Shown one piece after another: positions 1-9,895 of a stretch of 55,097 nt of DNA. The notes under the pieces are model-generated. The model was not told the origin of the DNA. It worked only from the letters and a program-made list of their open reading frames with translations, and did no database searches. The stretch spans positions 1-55,097 of the forward strand of contig CAMBXE010000005.1 in assembly GCA_945871805.1 (NCBI GenBank). Reading direction: 5' to 3'. The stretch comes from Rhizobium sp. Q54 (GTDB taxonomy: Bacteria > Pseudomonadota > Alphaproteobacteria > Rickettsiales > UBA1997). Every line of letters begins with the position of its first letter. The stretch's first letter is position 1. A program made the position numbers and the translations under genes.

Positions 1-2
1 TC

Positions 3-3000
3 GATTTTAATATTGAGCTAACCAACACAACTTGCATCGCCTTCATTGCCGCCACTGGAACTGCATTGTGGCTTGCCAACAAGGCCGCCACCGCGATCTG
101 TCAAGCTGCCGTGTATCCGCCAAATACTGTGGCAGCTACTCCGAACACAGCAGTTCAGGCTACGGATGTTCCATATCCGAATCCCTCTTTACCATTAAGG
201 GTAGCTTCGCTTACCGGTGTATGCGCTACAATGGTAGCAAACACGGTCGCAGCGAATACGGCTTGCGCCGTTCCAGCAACAGCCGCAGTCGCATGTCCGA
301 ATGCTGTGTTATCAACCAAGGATACAAGTAGCTGCTGCGCAAGCCTCTCGCTATACTTAATCGCCCTCGCCGCCATGTTTGCTGCTTTAGCAATCATTCA
401 CGGCAAAGCAAATCAAGCTTACAATACCGGCAGAATTTGTGGATATGATTGGTACGGCTGGGATCAGTTAAATAAGGAAGGAAATCACGACGATAGCGGA
501 AGATGGACGAAGGTAAAAGGCGCACATCAGAAATGTTTAAGTAATTTATTTCTTGGCACGAGCCTATCTGGCGCAAGTGGTTGCGAACAAAATTCCAGCA
601 CTGACATCAAGAATAAATCTTACCGTGAATTCATTTACGGTGGCGTAGAAGAATCAGACAATGGCAATGATGCTTGCTCCAATCCTACAACATGGAGCCA
701 TGATCGCAAAATAAGAATCCTTGGTTACGATCAAAAGGAGCAACAATACTACACCACCGGCCCTGGAAGTGCGCCTGCTTACGCCTGCTACCGATTTTTA
801 GCTAGAGCCCAAAACGACAATGGTTACACGGCCGAACAAGACCAAACCGCGATGCAAAAAGCTTACGCTTGCTGCAAGGCTAGAAGTCAGAATGCCGTCT
901 GCATCAAAAGCGAAGGAGGATCTAGAGATGTTAATAATCTGGTGACCCTCAAAACTGACTCCACAAATAAATTCTGCACAATCGGCTCTCAATGCACACA
1001 CAATGGCGTTGTATTTGAAACTTATGCCAGCACTCAGCAGGTAAATTATGCCTGCGTTAAAACCTATTCTGTCTGTCCTTACAATCACTTACTGGGAGGC
1101 GGAACAGAGACAAAAAAAGAAAATGGAGATGACTTAGTAAATTTCTGCCAATTCATGAAGCATTGTTCAAAGCTGCCGCTTCTTCCTTACGTTCGAACTT
1201 CAAACCTCACCGGCGGCTACATTGATTCCGCTTGTCGTGATCTGAAAGGCGACTCACAAAATTTTTACAGCTACACGGCGGAATTATTGCCAATTAGCAC
1301 TCGCGGATTCACCGCACCGATGGTTCAGTGCTTCAAAGAAACGATGCAAAATATTTTCCTCAACAGAGCTGGACATACCGAGTGCACTAATCCCGACGAA
1401 CCTCCAGATCAAAATGAAGAATGCACCAGTGGCTACAAATTCCACAAAGGCCTGGCTTTGCCCGGAGATTCCTTCTTCATTAAAATGCAGAAGCGCTTCC
1501 AACTGCTGATCAAACTAGTGCTAACAATCTCTGTTACTTTCTACGGGGTAATGATTTTGCTCGCGGTGCCGAAGGCTTACATCGAACGCAAAAACTTATT
1601 TCCTTACATCCTCAAAATTGCGCTGGTTTGTTACTTCACCATGGGCACCGCCTGGCAAGATGTGTTACTTGATGGCATTCTCGGCTCTTCGGGAACTTTA
1701 GCGGCAATAACTTTTAAACCAGATGATGTCACCAATCCATCCAAGCTGGATGGCTGCCAATTCCCGCGCTACAATTATGCCGATACTAATAGCGATACGA
1801 AATACGATCACCCGGCCTATCCACCAGGCAGAGATTATCTAGAAGTCTGGGACGTACTAGATTGCAAACTCGCCAATGCCCTTGGTTTTGGGCCAAGTCT
1901 ATCCGTGCCAAATCTAATTTTAATGATTCTTGCCGGATTCTTAACTGGAGGTCTGGGAATTATATTTGTGATCGCCTCCTTCGCCTTCGCCTTCTTCCTA
2001 ATTTTCATGACGATTCGGGCGCTGCAGTTTTTCTTGGTGGCAATGACTTCGGTAATTATTTTGATGTACGTCTCTGTCTTTATCATTCCTTTATCCCTCT
2101 TCAACAGAACCAAAGGCATTTTTGATGGTTGGTGGAAACAGATGCTCGGCTTCATTCTTCAGCCGATGATTCTCTTTGCTTATCTTGGCGTACTCATCGC
2201 AATCTTTGACAATATTGTAATTGGTAGCGCCACCTTCACATCAACATCAACAATAACGATTAACGGCGTAACCGGGCCTGACATCTACGGAAAATCATCC
2301 GAGAAAAATATCTCCTGCAATAGCGCCGCACAAAATGACAGTATTTACTGCATATTCAAGATTGCTGACGTCAAAACTTACACCGGGTTCGAAGCTCTTG
2401 GCATAGGTCTGCCAATACTTGGCTCGATGAATGCGACAAAATTAATGACGATAATTAAGGGCGCCTTGCTCATGTACATATTTTCTTCATTCATGGATAA
2501 GATCGCTGAAGTCGCAGCAACATTAGTTGGAGGAAAAGAAATAGTAGGTGGCGGCTGGGCAAATAATTTCAAACCTCATGAAATGGCAGCAAAAGCTGGC
2601 AGTATCCTTGGAGGAATTCAAAGTCGCGGCATGGCTGCAGCTGGATCAGCTGCACGAAAAGGTGGAGAACTTGCTAGCAATGCAGTTGGTCGAGCTAATA
2701 GCACGAGCAATAAACATACAACTGAGGCCACTGACAAAGGTGGTAGCCATATTCCGGGTCGCAGATCCGATTCCGAACCCAAACAAAATCTCGACGATAA
2801 TACCACCAAGAGAATGGGTGATGAGAACAAGTTAGGTGATGAGAACAAGTCAGGTGCTGATAACACTCAAAGAGAAGGTGCGAATGCAATTGGTCGAGCT
2901 AATAGCACGAGTAATAAACGTACAACTGAGGCCACTGACAAAGGTGGTAGCCATATTCCGGGTCGCAGATCCGATTCCGAACCCAAACAAAATCTCGACG

Positions 3001-3932
3001 ATAATACCACCAAGAGAATGGGTGATGAGAACAAGTCAGGTGTTGATAACACTCAAAGAGAAGGTGCGGGCGAAAAAATTTCAGTCATGGGCGGTGGCGG
3101 TAAAACAGATGCACCTCCTTCACCCGCATCAACAACGTCATCTTCTCCGCCAACGGGTGGTGGTGGTAAAGCTACAGATAAAACTTCGCCAACAACTTCT
3201 GGTGGCGAATCTAGCTCTAACGCCACTCCTACATCTACTGTAGACAATGGAGATGGTGACAAAAAAACAGACTCTGATACCACCCCTAGAGAAGGCGGAG
3301 CTAAAGCAGATAATAAAACAGATTCGGATGTTGGAGGAGGTGAAAAAGAAAACGCATCTGTCTCTCTTGCCGCTACCGAAGGAGGTAAAAAAGAAAACGC
3401 ACCTGCCCTTCCTGACGCCGCTGGAGGAAATAAAGAAAATACTCCAGCTTCACCACCAAACCAACCAACTGCAGCACAAAATAGCACTGAACAAAAATCA
3501 TCCGGCGGCACTCCGAGCTACATGGACTCAACCGCGTCATCTAGATCGCGCAACGAAGCAACGACAAAACAATTCGGGGTTGATGCTAAAGCTCCAACTG
3601 AAGGCTCGTCAGGCGGCAGAAGTTCAAGTCCAAGTCCAATGGAAAAATCAACGTCTTCTTCCGTTAAGTCGGCCACCCCTTCTTCTGCAAGATCTTCAGC
3701 GCCAATGAAATCGAGACCACCAGCAGCATCTTCTGCTGGATCTTCCTCTGTTAAATCAGCAGTTCCGTCTTCAAAGAGATCATCCGCACCGATGAAATCG
3801 AGACCGAGCTCTGGTGGATCGGCCACGAACTACATGAGTCCTACAACCTCCTCAAGCGCAAAACAAAAACCTCCAGTCTCTTCCGACTCAACTCCGCGAG
3901 CATCAGGCCCTCTAGCGCCTACAAAAAAGTAA
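3..3932 (+). CDS. virB6: VirB6/TrbL-like type IV secretion protein, 5' end outside window
   Basis: Inner-membrane channel component of a Rickettsiales-type (rvh) type IV secretion system. The frame is open to the left edge, so the true start lies outside; an internal TTG at 66 is not a convincing start. One membrane segment lies near nt 330-400. A large, cysteine-rich, probably periplasmic region follows to about nt 1480. A polytopic TrbL/VirB6-type core with hydrophobic stretches lies at about nt 1490-1690, 1900-2225 and 2440-2535. The last 460 residues are a hydrophilic Ser/Thr/Gly/Lys/Asn-rich tail holding a tandem duplication (2679-3068) and a repeated Ser-rich block with the motif APMKSRP. 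Rickettsiales usually carry several VirB6 paralogues with long tails; which one this is cannot be decided here. No other secretion gene is visible in the window. Confidence 0.85.
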   Translation, partial: DFNIELTNTTCIAFIAATGTALWLANKAATAICQAAVYPPNTVAATPNTAVQATDVPYPNPSLPLRVASLTGVCATMVANTVAANTACAVPATAAVACPNAVLSTKDTSSCCASLSLYLIALAAMFAALAIIHGKANQAYNTGRICGYDWYGWDQLNKEGNHDDSGRWTKVKGAHQKCLSNLFLGTSLSGASGCEQNSSTDIKNKSYREFIYGGVEESDNGNDACSNPTTWSHDRKIRILGYDQKEQQYYTTGPGSAPAYACYRFLARAQNDNGYTAEQDQTAMQKAYACCKARSQNAVCIKSEGGSRDVNNLVTLKTDSTNKFCTIGSQCTHNGVVFETYASTQQVNYACVKTYSVCPYNHLLGGGTETKKENGDDLVNFCQFMKHCSKLPLLPYVRTSNLTGGYIDSACRDLKGDSQNFYSYTAELLPISTRGFTAPMVQCFKETMQNIFLNRAGHTECTNPDEPPDQNEECTSGYKFHKGLALPGDSFFIKMQKRFQLLIKLVLTISVTFYGVMILLAVPKAYIERKNLFPYILKIALVCYFTMGTAWQDVLLDGILGSSGTLAAITFKPDDVTNPSKLDGCQFPRYNYADTNSDTKYDHPAYPPGRDYLEVWDVLDCKLANALGFGPSLSVPNLILMILAGFLTGGLGIIFVIASFAFAFFLIFMTIRALQFFLVAMTSVIILMYVSVFIIPLSLFNRTKGIFDGWWKQMLGFILQPMILFAYLGVLIAIFDNIVIGSATFTSTSTITINGVTGPDIYGKSSEKNISCNSAAQNDSIYCIFKIADVKTYTGFEALGIGLPILGSMNATKLMTIIKGALLMYIFSSFMDKIAEVAATLVGGKEIVGGGWANNFKPHEMAAKAGSILGGIQSRGMAAAGSAARKGGELASNAVGRANSTSNKHTTEATDKGGSHIPGRRSDSEPKQNLDDNTTKRMGDENKLGDENKSGADNTQREGANAIGRANSTSNKRTTEATDKGGSHIPGRRSDSEPKQNLDDNTTKRMGDENKSGVDNTQREGAGEKISVMGGGGKTDAPPSPASTTSSSPPTGGGGKATDKTSPTTSGGESSSNATPTSTVDNGDGDKKTDSDTTPREGGAKADNKTDSDVGGGEKENASVSLAATEGGKKENAPALPDAAGGNKENTPASPPNQPTAAQNSTEQKSSGGTPSYMDSTASSRSRNEATTKQFGVDAKAPTEGSSGGRSSSPSPMEKSTSSSVKSATPSSARSSAPMKSRPPAASSAGSSSVKSAVPSSKRSSAPMKSRPSSGGSATNYMSPTTSSSAKQKPPVSSDSTPRASGPLAPTKK
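2679..3068 (+). repeat. In-frame tandem duplication in the VirB6 tail
   Basis: Two adjacent copies, 2679-2882 (204 nt, 68 codons) and 2883-3068 (186 nt, 62 codons), are nearly identical. Copy 1 carries an extra 18-nt (6-codon) duplication encoding a second GDENK unit. All length differences are multiples of three, so the reading frame is kept. The units encode a hydrophilic, Asn/Thr/Asp-rich stretch beginning near the NAVGRANS motif. Confidence 0.95.
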
Positions 3933-4006
3933 ATTCTTTGCAGGCTTAAGTGAGACCCCGTGGGTCATACTGTGTCGATCAATAGAGCCGTACAAACGCT
4001 TAAGTT

Positions 4007-5269
4007 CTATCCGCGGCTAATCATCTCTTTCCCTAAATATCTCACCAGCACAGCGGGAACTTTTACTGACCCATCTTCATTCTGATAATTTTCTAAAATC
4101 GCCAACAGCGTGCGGCCCACGGCTAGAGCGGATCCGTTCAATGTGTGCACAAAATGCATTTTGCCTTCTTTGGTTTTATATTTGATCGAAGCGCGCCTTG
4201 CCTGGAAATCGCCACAGTTAGAACAGCTAGAAATCTCGCGGTATTTTTCCTGACTCGGCAACCAAACTTCTAAATCGTAAGTTTTTTGTGCGCAAAAACC
4301 CATGTCGCCAGAGCAAAGCAAAATCTTGCGGAACGGCAATTCAAGGCGACGTAAAATCTCGCAAGAAATATTGGTCATTCTTTCGTGCTCGGCTTCTGAA
4401 GCATCAGCCGTAGTGATTGAAACGAGCTCCACTTTTTTAAATTGATGTTGACGAATTAAGCCCTTCGTGTCTTTTCCGGCAGAACCAGCTTCGCGACGAA
4501 AGCACGGCGTGTAAGCAGTGAAGCGCAGAGGTAATTCACTTTCCGGCAAAGTTTTTTTCGCTACTAAATTCACCAAAGAAACTTCGGAAGTTGGAATCAG
4601 CCAGTAACCGTCAGAAGTCGAAAAAGCCTCTTCGGCAAATTTTGGCAACTGCCCCGAGAAGCGCATGGCTTCAGATTTAACAAGGTTCGGCGGCGAAACT
4701 TCGCAGTAATTATTTTCAAGCGCGACATCAAGCATGAAGTTAGAAAGCGCGCGTTCGAGCTGCGCCAATCCGCCACTTAAAGTTGAAAATCTCGCGCCCG
4801 ACATCAAAGCAGATTGCTCGAAATCCAGCATTCCCAAGGCTTCGCCGATTTCGTCGTGAGCTTTTGGGGTGAAAGAAAATTTTCTCGGCTCACCAAATTT
4901 TTCAATTTCAACATTGTGATTTTCGTCAGAACCAACCGGAACGGAATCGTGCGGAACGTTTGGAATGGTGGCGAGAAGTTCATTTAATTTTTCATCAACC
5001 GAGAAATCATTTTCTGCTGTGGATAATTCTTGGTTCAATTTTTTTGACTCTTCCATCAGTGCCGCAGCATCTTCACCAGACTTTTTGAGCACAGCAATTT
5101 CCTGAGAAAATTTATTTCTCTTCGCCTGCAATTCTTGAATCAAAAAAGTTTTTTTACGCTTTTCTTCGTCGAGCGTGAGAATGTCTGAAGCTTTGAAGGT
5201 CGCGCTTCTTTTCTGCATCGCCGCGTCAAATTTTTCTGGGTTTTCGCGGATCAATTTTATGTCTAGCAT
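4007..5269 (-). CDS. serS: Seryl-tRNA synthetase
   Basis: Class II aminoacyl-tRNA synthetase that charges tRNA-Ser; cytoplasmic, essential. The start is placed at the ATG ending at 5269 (protein begins MLDIKLIRENPEKF), giving 420 residues, the normal length for the family. A longer frame runs back into the repeat block and is not believed. The N-terminal region (about residues 25-105) is the charged tRNA-binding coiled-coil arm. Class II motif 2 is visible as FRREAGSAGKDTKGLIRQHQ, and motif 3 as NGSALAVGRTLLAILENYQ near the C-terminus. It stands alone on the minus strand, convergent with the VirB6 gene and divergent from dapE. Confidence 0.97.
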   Translation of the reverse strand: MLDIKLIRENPEKFDAAMQKRSATFKASDILTLDEEKRKKTFLIQELQAKRNKFSQEIAVLKKSGEDAAALMEESKKLNQELSTAENDFSVDEKLNELLATIPNVPHDSVPVGSDENHNVEIEKFGEPRKFSFTPKAHDEIGEALGMLDFEQSALMSGARFSTLSGGLAQLERALSNFMLDVALENNYCEVSPPNLVKSEAMRFSGQLPKFAEEAFSTSDGYWLIPTSEVSLVNLVAKKTLPESELPLRFTAYTPCFRREAGSAGKDTKGLIRQHQFKKVELVSITTADASEAEHERMTNISCEILRRLELPFRKILLCSGDMGFCAQKTYDLEVWLPSQEKYREISSCSNCGDFQARRASIKYKTKEGKMHFVHTLNGSALAVGRTLLAILENYQNEDGSVKVPAVLVRYLGKEMISRG

Positions 5270-5286
5270 TTGAATAAGAATTTTTT

Positions 5287-5524
5287 GGACCCCGCAACAA
5301 GTGCGGGGTGACAGGCTCGGAGTAAATATTCTAAGAGCATCGCCTTGCAACAAGTGCGGGGTGACAGGCTCGGAGTAAATATTCTAAGAGCATCGCCTTG
5401 CAACAAGTGCGGGGTGACAGACTCGGAGTAAATATTCTAAGAGTGTCTCCTTGCAACAAAGTGCAAAGTGACAGACTTGGAGTAAACGCTCTAAGAGTGT
5501 CACCCCGCACTTGTTGCGGGGTCC
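5287..5524. repeat. 53-bp tandem repeat block capped by an inverted copy
   Basis: The motif CAACAAGTGCGGGG (or a variant) recurs at 5295, 5348, 5401 and 5454, an exact 53-nt period. The fourth copy is degenerate. The block opens with GGACCCCGCAACAAGTGCGG (5287) and closes with its reverse complement ending GGGGTCC at 5524, so the whole array is bounded by an inverted pair. Each unit contains a small hairpin, CCCCGC-AACAAGT-GCGGGG. It fills the 5270-5607 gap between the divergent serS and dapE genes, where the promoters of both should lie. Confidence 0.95.
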
Positions 5525-5607
5525 ATTGAAGTTGTGAGATTGTTAATTGATTTAAGGAAGCACCTACCTAGAAATTTTTACTCTCTTGATCGCGACAAAA
5601 TTTTTCA

Positions 5608-6762
5608 ATGATGAAACTCAACGCAATAAATCTCTCGCAAGACCTCATCCGCATTCCGTCTTACTCCGGCGTAAACCCAGAAGTTTTAGAATTTCTTTCC
5701 GCTCACTTAAAAAATCTCGGCTTCTCTTGTGATTTTTTGGAATTTGACGGATCAAATTCTTACAAAGTTAACAATCTTCACGCAGTTTTTAATCCAAAAA
5801 ATTCGAGTAAAGTTTTATACTTCGCCGGCCACACCGACGTTGTAAATGAAGGCAACAAAGCCTCTTGGACGCACGATCCTTTCGCGGCAAAAATCGTCGA
5901 CGGGAAACTTTTTGGTCGTGGCGCGGCCGACATGAAATGCGCAATCGCTTGCTTCGTTTCTGCTGTCGCGGAGTTCTTAGAAAAAAGTCCAAATCCAGAT
6001 TTCGGCATCGGCTTTCTAATCACTAATGACGAGGAAGCAGACGGTGTTAACGGTACGGCAAAAGTTTTGGAATGGATGAAAAATTCCGGCAAAAAAATCT
6101 CACATTGTCTAGTTGGCGAACCGACGAATCCGGAAAAATTTGGCGAGATGATTAAGATTGGAAGGCGCGGTTCGATTGGCTTCAAAATCAAAATCACCGG
6201 CAAGCAGGGTCACGTTGCTTACCCCAACATCGCTCTAAATCCAATTACAATTTTGATCTCACTTTTAAAAATTTTGAAAGATCACCGACTTGATGAAGGC
6301 ACAAAATTCTTTGATCCAAGCAATCTTGAAATCACTTCAATCTCTTCACAAAATCTCGGCGGCAATGTAATTCCAAATGAGGCTGAGGCTGCGTTTAACG
6401 TGCGCTTCAATGATTCACATTCTTCACAATCGATTCTCGATTTAGTAAAATATGCTTGCGAAAAAACCATCGGCTTCGGCGCGAAATACGAACTTACTCA
6501 CCGAACCAGCGGCGAAAGTTTTTTGAGCGATCCAAAATTTTTAGCAGAAATTGTCGTGAGGGCTTCCGAAAAAATTACTGGCAAAAAACCAGTTTTAAGC
6601 ACAACAGGAGGAACGTCCGACGCTAGATTTATTAAGGACTACGCCGAGGTAATCGAAATTGGACTCGTCAATAAAACCGCTCACAAAATTGACGAATTTT
6701 CCGAGATTTCTGAAATCGAAGAATTGCAAAAAACTTACCTCGAAATCTTACGAATATTTTGA
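5608..6762 (+). CDS. dapE: Succinyl-diaminopimelate desuccinylase
   Basis: Zinc peptidase of the M20 family. It hydrolyses N-succinyl-LL-diaminopimelate to succinate and LL-diaminopimelate in the lysine/peptidoglycan pathway. Visible metal-site motifs are GHTDVV (His75, Asp77), RGAADMK (Asp108), DEEADG (Glu142/Glu143) and GEPT (Glu161), with the His202-containing dimerisation/active-site segment GHVAYP and the C-terminal STTGGTSDARF. At 384 residues it is full length. Two adjacent ATG codons (5608, 5611) are possible starts; the second is equally good. No other lysine-pathway gene is next to it. Confidence 0.93.
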   Translation: MMKLNAINLSQDLIRIPSYSGVNPEVLEFLSAHLKNLGFSCDFLEFDGSNSYKVNNLHAVFNPKNSSKVLYFAGHTDVVNEGNKASWTHDPFAAKIVDGKLFGRGAADMKCAIACFVSAVAEFLEKSPNPDFGIGFLITNDEEADGVNGTAKVLEWMKNSGKKISHCLVGEPTNPEKFGEMIKIGRRGSIGFKIKITGKQGHVAYPNIALNPITILISLLKILKDHRLDEGTKFFDPSNLEITSISSQNLGGNVIPNEAEAAFNVRFNDSHSSQSILDLVKYACEKTIGFGAKYELTHRTSGESFLSDPKFLAEIVVRASEKITGKKPVLSTTGGTSDARFIKDYAEVIEIGLVNKTAHKIDEFSEISEIEELQKTYLEILRIF

Positions 6763-6890
6763 GCAGCGCAAAATTTCTAATCGTAAAAACCAATAAAACC
6801 GGCATTTAGGGGCAGCTAAAGATTTAAAAAAAAATTTTAATTCGAACGAGCTTCGTAAATCTTGCCTCAAAATCCTTAACGCATTTCAAA

Positions 6891-7421
6891 ATGTCTAAAT
6901 TAAACGAACTCATTCTTACTTTTTTTTACTTCGGAAAATTCCCAAAAATTCCCGGAACAGCTGGATCAGCGGTCACCACTTTTTTTTGGTTCGCATTAAC
7001 TTCAATTTTCTGCGGCCTTGAAATGCCGCTCGCAAACCAAAATGTTCTCTGGGTGGTTTTTTTAGTAACCGCCTTCATTTACGGAGCGGTGTTCATTTCG
7101 TTCTACCAAAAGCAATTTGGACTCAAGGAAATTGATCACAAAACAATCGTGCTTGATGAGGTAATCGGCCAAATCATCCCGTTACAAACAGGCTTCATTT
7201 TGATGCACGAATATTATTTTAATGATGTCGGTCTAATCGCGATTCATTTAATATTTTCTTTTCTCGCCTTCAGGTTTTTTGACATCGTAAAACCTTCGAT
7301 AATTGGTCGTGCTGATCGCATGAAAAGCGGTTTAGGAGTAATGCTCGACGACTTACTCGCCGGGATCGTAGCAGCATTGGTAATACTAATTTTGCTTAAA
7401 TTGACATTGCTGATTCGCTAA
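6891..7421 (+). CDS. pgpA: Phosphatidylglycerophosphatase A
   Basis: Membrane phosphatase that converts phosphatidylglycerophosphate to phosphatidylglycerol. The family signature FGKFPKIPGTAGS sits at the N-terminus and the conserved KTIVLDEVIGQ stretch is in the middle. Hydrophobic helices span the rest, ending with one at the C-terminus. At 176 residues it is a normal length. It lies 40 bp upstream of nuoH on the same strand and may share its transcript. Confidence 0.9.
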   Translation: MSKLNELILTFFYFGKFPKIPGTAGSAVTTFFWFALTSIFCGLEMPLANQNVLWVVFLVTAFIYGAVFISFYQKQFGLKEIDHKTIVLDEVIGQIIPLQTGFILMHEYYFNDVGLIAIHLIFSFLAFRFFDIVKPSIIGRADRMKSGLGVMLDDLLAGIVAALVILILLKLTLLIR

Positions 7422-7460
7422 ATAGTTTGCCGCGCATTTACTCATCTTTTTCCCCCTCAA

Positions 7461-8465
7461 ATGGAGCAAATTTTTCCGCAGCTACTTGAACTTTTTTTGT
7501 CAAAAATTCTGCCAACTCTCGGCTGGATTTTGCTGATCATCTTTCCGCTTCTTGGCGCCGTTGCTTACCTAACTTTAATGGAACGCAAAGTGATCGCCGC
7601 GATGCAGTTGCGCAGAGGTCCGAATGTGGTTGGTCCTTTCGGCTTGTTGCAACCTCTTGCCGATGGTTTGAAGTTGATGCTTAAAGAGGTAATTATTCCA
7701 ACTGCAGCTAACAAAGTTTTATTCTTCCTCGCTCCCGTCATTACTTTCGTCCTTGCCCTGATTGGTTGGGCGGTGATTCCATTTTCTGAAACTTTTGTGA
7801 TCGCCGACATTAATGTTGGAATTATGTATCTTCTTGCCACCTCGTCTCTTGGCGTTTACGGCATCATCATTGCCGGCTGGGCGAGCAATTCAAAATATGC
7901 ATTTCTCGGCGCGATTCGCTCTTCGGCACAGATGATTTCTTACGAAGTTTCGATTGGTTTGATCATCATTTCCGTCGTTCTCTGCACCGGCTCTTTGAGA
8001 CTTAACGACATCATCCTCGCACAAAAAGATCACTGGTTCATTTTGCCGATGTTGCCGATGTTTTTCTTATTTTTTATTTCTGCTCTTGCCGAAACTAATC
8101 GTCATCCTTTCGACCTTCCCGAAGCAGAGTCTGAGCTTGTCGCCGGTTACAACGTAGAATACAGCTCAATGCCATTTTCAATGTTTTTCCTCGGCGAATA
8201 TGCCAATATGATTTTAATGTCGGCATCGGCTTCGATTCTTTTCCTCGGCGGCTGGTTGCCTCCTTTTGAATTCTTATCTTTTATTCCTGGCCCGATCTGG
8301 CTGATGGCAAAAATCTTCTTTTTGCTTTTCTGTTTCATCTGGGTGCGCGCTACTCTGCCGCGCTACCGCTACGATCAACTCATGCGTCTCGGCTGGAAAG
8401 TATTTTTACCACTCTCGCTAACTTGGGTTGTTGGCACCGCTACTTACATCGTTTACTTCAAATAA
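7461..8465 (+). CDS. nuoH: NADH-quinone oxidoreductase subunit H
   Basis: Membrane subunit of respiratory complex I that forms the quinone-access chamber between the peripheral arm and the proton-pumping arm. It has 334 residues and about eight hydrophobic segments. Conserved family signatures are [19 protein letters not shown], the [19 protein letters not shown] loop (charged, quinone-site) and the [13 protein letters not shown] stretch near the C-terminus. First gene of the nuoHIJK block; nuoG is not upstream. Confidence 0.97.
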   Translation: MEQIFPQLLELFLSKILPTLGWILLIIFPLLGAVAYLTLMERKVIAAMQLRRGPNVVGPFGLLQPLADGLKLMLKEVIIPTAANKVLFFLAPVITFVLALIGWAVIPFSETFVIADINVGIMYLLATSSLGVYGIIIAGWASNSKYAFLGAIRSSAQMISYEVSIGLIIISVVLCTGSLRLNDIILAQKDHWFILPMLPMFFLFFISALAETNRHPFDLPEAESELVAGYNVEYSSMPFSMFFLGEYANMILMSASASILFLGGWLPPFEFLSFIPGPIWLMAKIFFLLFCFIWVRATLPRYRYDQLMRLGWKVFLPLSLTWVVGTATYIVYFK

Positions 8466-8468
8466 TTC

Positions 8469-8954
8469 ATGAAACTTTTCAAAATCGCTTACGCCTTCTT
8501 TTTGAAAGAAATTTTCTTTGGTCACCTCAAAACCTTGAGTTTTCTTTTTAAGAAAAAATTCACGATCAACTACCCTTACGAAAAAGGTCCACTAAGTCCG
8601 CGCTTCCGCGGTGAACATGCTTTGCGCCGCTATCCGAACGGCGAAGAAAGATGTATCGCCTGCAAACTTTGCGAGGCAATTTGCCCAGCACAAGCAATCA
8701 CGATTGAAGCAGAAGAAAGAGAAGATGGCTCACGTCGTACCACGAAATACGACATCGACATGTTAAAATGTATTTACTGCGGATTGTGCCAAGAAGCCTG
8801 CCCGGTTGATGCCATCGTCGAGTCGCCAAATTTTGAATTCGCCACCGAAACTCGCCAAGAGCTTTACTACGACAAAGAAAAACTTCTCGCCAATGGCGAC
8901 CGCTACGAATATGCGCTGCAAAGCAATATCGAAGCGGATTTAAAACATCGTTAA
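8469..8954 (+). CDS. nuoI: NADH-quinone oxidoreductase subunit I
   Basis: Peripheral-arm subunit of complex I with two [4Fe-4S] clusters (N6a/N6b), passing electrons to N2 and quinone. Two ferredoxin motifs are visible: [12 protein letters not shown] and [12 protein letters not shown]. At 161 residues it is the typical short alphaproteobacterial/mitochondrial form. It starts 3 bp after nuoH and ends 1 bp before nuoJ, consistent with translational coupling. Confidence 0.97.
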   Translation: MKLFKIAYAFFLKEIFFGHLKTLSFLFKKKFTINYPYEKGPLSPRFRGEHALRRYPNGEERCIACKLCEAICPAQAITIEAEEREDGSRRTTKYDIDMLKCIYCGLCQEACPVDAIVESPNFEFATETRQELYYDKEKLLANGDRYEYALQSNIEADLKHR

Positions 8955-8955
8955 A

Positions 8956-9567
8956 ATGAACTTCACACTTTACCTCTTCTACATTTTTTCATTCGTCCTG
9001 ACCTCGTCAGCCATTGCCACCATTAGTGCGCGCAACATGGTGCATGCGGCGATGTTTTTAATTTTGGCTTTCGTCAATGCCTCTGCGCTTTTTATTTTAC
9101 TTGGCGCGGAATTCTTGGCGATGCTCTTGATCGTTGTTTATGTTGGCGCAATCGCGGTGCTATTTTTATTCGTGGTGATGATGCTGAATGTCGATGTTAA
9201 GCATGAAAATGAAGTTAGTCGCAAGCGCCCGATCCTGATTTTAGTAGGCGTCGTGCTATTTGCTGAAATCTTGCTCATCATAAGATTTTCAACGATAAAA
9301 TTTTACGAAACTAAAACTCTCTTCCCAGCTCCAGCTGAAATCAGCAACACAGCAGCAATCGGAAATGTACTTTACACCGACTTTATTTTGCCTTTCCAAC
9401 TCGCTGGAGCAGTGCTTTTCGTCGCGATGATCGGTGCGATTGTTTTGACAATGCGCGATAAAATTCGTCCAATTAAAAAACAAAATATCGCTGAACAAGT
9501 CGCTCGTAACAAAGCTACTTCACTTGAATTAGTAAAAGTAAAAAGTGGCGAAGGAATTGATTTATAA
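8956..9567 (+). CDS. nuoJ: NADH-quinone oxidoreductase subunit J
   Basis: Membrane-arm subunit of complex I, corresponding to mitochondrial ND6. It has 203 residues and five hydrophobic segments. The third helix carries the conserved VVYVGAIAVLFLFVVMMLNV stretch. A charged C-terminal tail of about 35 residues follows the last helix. It lies between nuoI and nuoK with gaps of only a few bases. Confidence 0.96.
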   Translation: MNFTLYLFYIFSFVLTSSAIATISARNMVHAAMFLILAFVNASALFILLGAEFLAMLLIVVYVGAIAVLFLFVVMMLNVDVKHENEVSRKRPILILVGVVLFAEILLIIRFSTIKFYETKTLFPAPAEISNTAAIGNVLYTDFILPFQLAGAVLFVAMIGAIVLTMRDKIRPIKKQNIAEQVARNKATSLELVKVKSGEGIDL

Positions 9568-9570
9568 ATT

Positions 9571-9882
9571 ATGAACGGACTCGAACTACAAGATTTTGTC
9601 ACCCTCGCCACCCTTCTCTTTTGCATCGGAGTTAGCGGGATTTTTCTTAATCGCAAAAACGTGATTTCACTTTTGATGTCGATCGAAGTGATGTTGCTTT
9701 CGATCAATATTAATTTCGTCGCCTTCTCTGCTTTTTTGCATGACTTAGTCGGGCAAATTTTTGCGATTTTTGTTCTTACCGTCGCCGGCGCCGAAGCCGC
9801 GATTGGCCTAGCTATTTTGGTAATTTATTTCCGCACTAACAGAACGATTGAGATTAAAGATGTCTCCTCATTGAGTGGTTAA
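9571..9882 (+). CDS. nuoK: NADH-quinone oxidoreductase subunit K
   Basis: Small three-helix membrane subunit (ND4L) of complex I, 103 residues. Conserved glutamates used in proton translocation sit in the second and third helices ([12 protein letters not shown] and [12 protein letters not shown]). It closes the local nuo block. The pumping subunits nuoL, nuoM and nuoN do not follow; a palindromic repeat and an unrelated gene do. Confidence 0.96.
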   Translation: MNGLELQDFVTLATLLFCIGVSGIFLNRKNVISLLMSIEVMLLSININFVAFSAFLHDLVGQIFAIFVLTVAGAEAAIGLAILVIYFRTNRTIEIKDVSSLSG

Positions 9883-9895
9883 TAAAAAAATTTAT

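Noticed and set aside
32-331. Plus-strand frame starting at 32
   Set aside because: Cys/Ser-rich shadow in a different register from the VirB6 frame, which is open to the window edge.
3053-3511. Long minus-strand reading frame opposite the VirB6 tail
   Set aside because: Low-complexity Pro/Ser/Ala-rich antisense of the repetitive Ser/Thr/Gly tail; no family pattern, while the plus strand has a continuous gene.
5270-5353. Upstream extension of serS to 5353
   Set aside because: The extra 28 codons translate the 53-bp repeat; the family N-terminus begins at the ATG ending 5269.
5287-5524. CRISPR array
   Set aside because: The period is regular, but the repeats are contiguous with no unique spacers and there are no cas genes.
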